Positions 5,200 to 8,929 of a stretch of 8,929 nucleotides of DNA are shown here, piece after piece. The notes under the pieces are model-generated. The model was not told the origin of the DNA and did not search any database. It worked only from the letters and a program-made list of their open reading frames with translations. A program made the position numbers and the translations under genes. The stretch lies in NCBI GenBank assembly GCA_902803185.1, contig CADCOV010000120.1, forward strand, positions 1 through 8,929, given 5' to 3'. This stretch comes from an uncultured Eubacteriales bacterium (lineage in GTDB: Bacteria; Bacillota; Clostridia; Peptostreptococcales; Anaerovoracaceae). Positions within the stretch are counted from its first letter, which is position 1. Each line of letters starts with the position of its first letter.

Positions 5200-6195
5200 A
5201 TGGAAGAAGTATTGAGACTGGAAAATGTGAACGTCACCTATGGCAACCGGGGCAACAAGGTCTACGCCGTCCAGGACGCCTCCCTCATCCTGAACAAGGG
5301 CGATTCCATGGGCATCGTGGGCGAGTCCGGCTCCGGAAAGTCCACCCTGGCCAACGCCGTCCTCCGGCTCCTGAACGAGGAGACCACCGAGGTCACCGGC
5401 CACGCCTGGTTCGGCGGGGAAGGGGGCAAGGACGTCCTCGCGATCTCCCGGGAGGAGATGAACGAATTCCGCTGGAAGGACATCTCCGTGGTGTTCCAGA
5501 AGGCGATGAGCGCACTGAGCCCGGTGCACCGCATCCGCACCCAGGTGGAGGACATCTACCGGGTACACGAGCCGAAGGCGACTTCGGAGGAGATCAGGGA
5601 GCGGATGATCTACCTGCTGAAGCTGGTCAATCTGGCGCCGCGGGTCTACGACCTTTATCCTCACGAGATGAGCGGCGGCATGCTGCAGAGAGTGGCCATC
5701 GCCATCTCCCTGCTCCACGGACCGAAGCTGGTGGTCTTTGATGAAGCCACCACGGCCCTAGACGTCATCACCCAGAGCCAGATCCTGGACGAGGTCGTCC
5801 AGATGGAAAAAGAGATGGATATGGCCCGGATCATGATCACCCACGACATGTCCGTCGTGGCCGCCTCCTGCACCAAGGTCGCCGTCATGTACGCCGGCAT
5901 CCTGGTGGAAGTGGGGGAGGTCAAGGACATCTTCCGGGACCCGAAGCACCCGTACACGAAGGGCCTGCTGGCTTCCTTCCCGTCCCTCAAGGGCGAGCAG
6001 GAGCGGCTGAAGGCGATCCCGGGATTCATGCCGAACCTTTCGGTCAAAGCCGAGGGCTGCAATTTCGCCCCGCGCTGCGCCTTCGCCACGGAGGAGTGCA
6101 GGAAGAGACGGCCGATTCCTAAGACCCTGGAGGACGGCAGGATGATCCGCTGCCTCCTGTATGAGAAGGAAGGAGAGGAGGCGGACCATGAGTAA
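5200..6195 (+). CDS. Peptide-type ABC importer ATPase, DppD/OppD family
   Basis: A 331-residue cytoplasmic ATPase that drives the importer. Motifs: Walker A GESGSGKST (41-49), Q-loop VFQKAMSALSP (98-108), signature MSGGMLQRV (157-165), Walker B LVVFDEATTALD (177-188) with catalytic Glu182, and switch His215 in ITHD. The C-terminal oligopeptide-transporter domain contains HPYTKGLLAS (250-259) and Cys287, Cys293, Cys300 and Cys318, spaced C-x5-C-x6-C-x17-C. This pattern binds a 4Fe-4S cluster in the Dpp ATPase structures I recall. Small departures are MSGG for LSGG and DEAT where DEPT is usual; neither removes a catalytic residue. I chose the ATG at 5200, preceded by GAGGTGA (5189-5195) with the same 4-base gap as the first permease, over the ATG at 5179 inside the permease gene, which has no good site. 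Its stop overlaps the start of the partner ATPase. Arginine codons are mostly CGG/CGC. Confidence 0.93.
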   Translation: MEEVLRLENVNVTYGNRGNKVYAVQDASLILNKGDSMGIVGESGSGKSTLANAVLRLLNEETTEVTGHAWFGGEGGKDVLAISREEMNEFRWKDISVVFQKAMSALSPVHRIRTQVEDIYRVHEPKATSEEIRERMIYLLKLVNLAPRVYDLYPHEMSGGMLQRVAIAISLLHGPKLVVFDEATTALDVITQSQILDEVVQMEKEMDMARIMITHDMSVVAASCTKVAVMYAGILVEVGEVKDIFRDPKHPYTKGLLASFPSLKGEQERLKAIPGFMPNLSVKAEGCNFAPRCAFATEECRKRRPIPKTLEDGRMIRCLLYEKEGEEADHE

Positions 6196-7186
6196 GGCAT
6201 TCATCTCCGTGGAGAGCGTCTCCAAGTGGTACCCGTACAAGGGGAGCGCCAAGGCCGCAGGCAAACCGCTGAACGGCAGGGGCAAGGACTTCATCAAGGC
6301 CTGCGACGACATCGACCTCACCATCGAAAGGGGCGAGATCCTGGGCATCATCGGCGAGTCCGGCTGCGGCAAGTCGACCCTGGCCAAGGTCCTGACCCGT
6401 CTGGAGGAGCCGACCTCCGGAGACTGCTTCATCGACGGCGTCTCCACCAAAGACATGATCAAAAAGGATGCGAGGGCCTTCCGCCGCCAGGTGCAGATGG
6501 TCTTCCAGAATCCGTTTGATACCTTTACGCCAAGAGATACGATCGCCAAGATCCTGATGCGCCCGATGAAGATCCACGGGATCGGCGCCTCCGATGACGA
6601 GCGCTGGCAGAAGTGCTGCGAGGCCCTGGAGGCCAACGGCCTGACGCCGGCGGATGACATCATGGAGCGGTTCCCGCACGAGCTTTCCGGCGGCCAGCTG
6701 CAGCGTATCTCCATCATCCGGTCCATGTTCCTGGAGCCGTCCTTCATCATCGCGGACGAACCGGTCTCCATGCTGGACGTATCCGTCAGAGCCGACATCA
6801 TCAACATGCTGATCGATCTGGCGGAGCAGAAGGACGCGGCAGTGATGTTCATCAGCCACGACATCGCTTTGACCCGCTACATCTCGGATCACATCGCCGT
6901 GATGTACCTGGGCAGAGTCGTCGAATACGGGACGGCGGACGACGTGATCAAAAATCCGATGCACCCGTACACCAGAGCGCTGATCTCCAACTGCGCTTCC
7001 ATCGATCCTTTCGAAGTCTCGGAAAGCATCGAGATCGAAGGAGAGCCGCCGACGCCTCTGAATCCGGGGCCGGGCTGCTACTTCGCGGAGCGGTGCAGCG
7101 AGGTCTGCGAAGCGTGTCACAAGAGCTATCCTGAGCGGATCGAGCTCGAGAACGGACACTGGTACACTTGTTTTCAAAGCAGATGA
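6188..7186 (+). CDS. Peptide-type ABC importer ATPase, DppF/OppF family
   Basis: A 332-residue ATPase, the second nucleotide-binding subunit. Motifs: Walker A GESGCGKST (56-64), Q-loop MVFQNPFDTFTPRDTI (104-119), signature LSGGQLQR (166-173), Walker B FIIADEPVSMLD (186-197) with catalytic Glu191, and switch His224 in ISHD. As in OppF/DppF proteins there is an insertion before Walker A (about 17-36, basic and Gly-rich). The C-terminal domain has HPYTRALIS (259-267) and Cys297, Cys303, Cys310 and Cys328 with the same C-x5-C-x6-C-x17-C spacing as its partner, plus an extra Cys307. I chose the ATG at 6188: AGGAGG (6176-6181) lies 6 bases upstream and the start overlaps the previous gene by 8 bases, a translational-coupling arrangement. 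An in-frame ATG at 6161 would only add an Arg-rich stretch read from the ribosome-binding sequence. Two hairpins follow before the binding-protein gene. Confidence 0.93.
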   Translation: MSKAFISVESVSKWYPYKGSAKAAGKPLNGRGKDFIKACDDIDLTIERGEILGIIGESGCGKSTLAKVLTRLEEPTSGDCFIDGVSTKDMIKKDARAFRRQVQMVFQNPFDTFTPRDTIAKILMRPMKIHGIGASDDERWQKCCEALEANGLTPADDIMERFPHELSGGQLQRISIIRSMFLEPSFIIADEPVSMLDVSVRADIINMLIDLAEQKDAAVMFISHDIALTRYISDHIAVMYLGRVVEYGTADDVIKNPMHPYTRALISNCASIDPFEVSESIEIEGEPPTPLNPGPGCYFAERCSEVCEACHKSYPERIELENGHWYTCFQSR

Positions 7187-7228
7187 TGCTGTGAAAATAG
7201 CCGGAGCCTGCCGCGATCGGGAACCGGC
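7171..7228 (+). promoter_or_regulatory. Two tandem intercistronic hairpins between the ATPase and binding-protein genes
   Basis: First hairpin: TTTTCA (7171-7176) with TGAAAA (7192-7197) and AGCA (7178-7181) with TGCT (7187-7190), one A/G mismatch and a 5-base loop. It straddles the ATPase stop codon. Second: GCCGG (7200-7204) with CCGGC (7224-7228), which can enclose CCG (7211-7213) with CGG (7218-7220). Neither is followed by a T-run, so they are poor terminators. Their position suits an RNA processing or stabilising element that lets the downstream binding protein be made in larger amounts. Confidence 0.45.
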
Positions 7229-7266
7229 AAAGCAACCCTTTCATACAGTTAGGAGGTAAAGAACGT

Positions 7267-8859
7267 ATGAAGAAGAAAGTTTTGGCAATCCTTGCCATCG
7301 TCCTGTGCCTCGCCATGGTCATGATGACGGCCTGCGGCGGCGGTTCCGGAAGCGGCGGCGGAGAGAGCTCCGGCGGCGAAAGCGAAGCGGCTGAGGGCGG
7401 CACGTTCATCGTCCGTTCCATCGGCGACCCGACGTCCTTCAACCCGGATATGGTCGGCGACGACAATCTCTACCCCATCGCGCAGAACATCTATCTGAGA
7501 CTGGTCGGCCTGGACGCCAGCAAGACCGGTATCGTCGGCGAAGCGGCAGAATCCTGGGAGTACAACGATGACGCCAGCGAGCTGACCTTCCACCTGAGAA
7601 AGGACCTCGTCTGGACCGACGGCAACCCGCTGGATGCAGGCGACGTCAAGTACACCTTCGAGACCATCAAGAACAACGCGTCCTACTACTTCAACTATGC
7701 CATGGCGAACGTTTCCGCCATCGAGACGCCGGATGACTACACTGTCGTCTTCAAGCTGGGTTCCCCGGACGCTTCCTTCCTGTCCTCCCTGGCCTGGTAC
7801 GCCACCTTCATCCTCTCCGAGGAAGCTTACGGCGGCGCTGAGAACTGGGATGACGCGGCGGCGAACAGCGAGCCTGTGACCTGCGGCCCGTTCAAGCTGG
7901 ATTCCTATGAGCAGGGCGTCAGTGTCACCCTCGTCAGAAACGACGCGTTCCCTGAGCCGGCCAAGCTGGATAAGCTGATCTTCTCCATCATCCCGGATGA
8001 GACCACCGCGGTCGAAGCCCTGAAGAACGGCGAGATCGACTTCATGGAAGCCATCCCGACCGCCTCCGCGGGCGACGTGGAAGCCACCGGCCTCTTCAAC
8101 GTCTACTACAATGACTATCCGTCCCCGGTTCGCTTCATCTACAACTGCACGAAGGAGCCGTTCGATCAGGCTGCGGTCCGCGTCGCGCTGGCCAAGGCGA
8201 TCAACAAGGATGAGATCTCCACGAAGATCTACAACGGTTATCAGACCCCGGAATACTCCATGTATCCATCCATGGTCTCCGCGATCGCGAACATGGACGA
8301 TGTCGCACCGAACTTCGATATCGAAGGCTGCAAGGCGGACCTGGAGGCTGCGGGCCTCAAGGCGGATGCCGACGGTTACTACATCAAGGGCGTCAGACTC
8401 GTCGTCTTCGAGGGCATGGGCTATCCGGAAATGGCCAACCTGATCAAGGCCACCATGGCTGAGGCAGGCGTTGAGATCGAAGTCCAGGTCTATGACTTCA
8501 ACGGCTGGGTCGACAAGGTCCTCGGCGGTGAGTTCGAGATCGAGATGCACGGCGGCTTCCTGGGTCCTGACCCGTCCGCTCTGACCGGCCGCATCGGCAC
8601 CACCGGCGGCGACAACACCGGTAAGTACAGCAACGCCAAGGTCGACGAACTGCTGGCCCAGGCGGTCGCTCTCGGCGACATGGCTGACCGTATCCCTCTC
8701 TACAAAGAGGTCCAGAAGTATCTGGCCGAGGATATGCCTTATGTCCCGGTCGTCTCCTATTCCGCTCCGGAAGCGGCGAGCAACAAGTTCGTCAATCTCC
8801 CGGCGGACGGCACCGGCAAGTGGGGCTGGGGCAACTACGGCCACACCGAGCTTGCGTAA
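7267..8859 (+). CDS. Extracellular solute-binding lipoprotein, family 5 (peptide/nickel type)
   Basis: A 530-residue binding protein that captures the importer's ligand outside the membrane and hands it to the permease pair. The N-terminus MKKK is followed by a hydrophobic signal and a lipobox MTAC (20-23). Cys23 would be lipidated and become the mature N-terminus, with Met at -3 in place of the usual Leu. A Gly/Ser/Glu-rich tether (about 24-45) links it to the folded part. Family hallmarks are TFIVRSIGDPTSFNPD (46-61), LTFHLRKDLVWTDGNPLDAGDVKYTFE (split 106-132), CGPFKLDSYEQG, DEITTK-type helix residues in INKDEI, and the late YLAEDMPYVPVV stretch. Length is normal. AGGAGGT (7251-7257) lies 9 bases before the ATG. 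Arginine codons are rich in AGA and CGT like rpsO/pnp and unlike the adjacent ATPases, suggesting higher expression. The gene is last in the operon. The ligand is probably peptides; the family also contains nickel, heme and sugar binders. Confidence 0.93.
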   Translation: MKKKVLAILAIVLCLAMVMMTACGGGSGSGGGESSGGESEAAEGGTFIVRSIGDPTSFNPDMVGDDNLYPIAQNIYLRLVGLDASKTGIVGEAAESWEYNDDASELTFHLRKDLVWTDGNPLDAGDVKYTFETIKNNASYYFNYAMANVSAIETPDDYTVVFKLGSPDASFLSSLAWYATFILSEEAYGGAENWDDAAANSEPVTCGPFKLDSYEQGVSVTLVRNDAFPEPAKLDKLIFSIIPDETTAVEALKNGEIDFMEAIPTASAGDVEATGLFNVYYNDYPSPVRFIYNCTKEPFDQAAVRVALAKAINKDEISTKIYNGYQTPEYSMYPSMVSAIANMDDVAPNFDIEGCKADLEAAGLKADADGYYIKGVRLVVFEGMGYPEMANLIKATMAEAGVEIEVQVYDFNGWVDKVLGGEFEIEMHGGFLGPDPSALTGRIGTTGGDNTGKYSNAKVDELLAQAVALGDMADRIPLYKEVQKYLAEDMPYVPVVSYSAPEAASNKFVNLPADGTGKWGWGNYGHTELA

Positions 8860-8889
8860 GGCGAAGCTGAAACTGATCTGACTATTAGC

Positions 8890-8914
8890 GCGGGGACGGC
8901 ACCGCCGTCCCCGC
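8890..8914 (+). repeat. Perfect 11-bp inverted repeat (strong hairpin without T-tract) after the binding-protein gene
   Basis: GCGGGGACGGC (8890-8900) and GCCGTCCCCGC (8904-8914) are perfectly complementary around ACC. The following bases AATTCAATG are not a T-run, so this is not a standard intrinsic terminator. It lies 30 bases after the importer stop codon, and the window ends with GGAGG (8925-8929), which could be the ribosome binding site of a further gene. It may be a 3'-end stabiliser, an intercistronic element, or one copy of a REP-like palindrome family. Confidence 0.6.
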
Positions 8915-8929
8915 AATTCAATGCGGAGG

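Noticed and set aside
7249..8916. A 555-codon open frame on the minus strand opposite the binding-protein gene
   Set aside because: It is the antisense shadow of a GC-rich, well-recognised gene; its translation is rich in Arg, Asp, Gly and Val with no family motifs.
1..8929. CRISPR array, tRNA or rRNA genes, insertion sequence ends
   Set aside because: I saw no spaced direct repeats, cloverleaf-like sequence, rRNA motifs or transposase-like coding region anywhere in the window.

Overview
The window looks like a piece of a GC-rich Firmicutes chromosome, most likely an anaerobic clostridial lineage. The evidence is the rpsO-pnp pair, strong AAGGAG/GAGGTGA ribosome binding sites, consensus sigma-A-type promoter elements, T-tracted intrinsic terminators and a lipoprotein-type solute-binding protein. 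I cannot name the genus. All genes supported here lie on the + strand.

Layout. Bases 1-432 hold the C-terminal end of an unrecognised protein with a Gly/Ser/Lys linker and a very acidic, Tyr/Phe-rich tail. A near-consensus extended -10 promoter (465-493) and a structured leader (510-554) precede rpsO (S15, 581-847), which is closed by a strong terminator (864-886). A leader with a stable hairpin (888-911) follows, then pnp (polynucleotide phosphorylase, 968-3079), closed by a 15-bp-stem terminator (3127-3171). Next comes an AT-rich, gene-poor stretch (about 3172-3366) with repeated TGCCA dyads, a possible folded RNA and a second hairpin followed by ten T. The rest is a five-gene peptide-type ABC importer: two permeases (3367-4332, 4344-5195), two ATPases (5200-6195, 6188-7186) and, after two tandem hairpins, the substrate-binding lipoprotein (7267-8859). 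A perfect 11-bp hairpin without a T-tract (8890-8914) lies beyond it, and the window ends on a possible ribosome binding site (GGAGG).

How the genes work together. S15 and PNPase are the classical translation/RNA-turnover pair. In well-studied bacteria both are controlled through their own mRNA leaders, and the layout here (leader stem, rpsO, terminator, hairpin, pnp) is compatible with that. The importer genes are packed with 4-11 nt gaps or an 8-nt overlap, so they should be one transcript. The binding protein captures peptides (or a similar ligand such as nickel or a short-chain solute) outside the membrane, the permease pair forms the channel, and the ATPase pair, both with an identical four-cysteine C-terminal pattern, powers uptake. 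The binding protein is last in the operon, separated by hairpins, and its arginine codons resemble those of rpsO/pnp rather than those of the ATPases, which suggests it is made in excess.

I did not find a clearly new multi-gene system. The parts that standard annotation explains least are the 3115-3290 intergenic island, the two mRNA leaders, the 7171-7228 hairpins, the 8890-8914 palindrome and the truncated acidic-tail protein.
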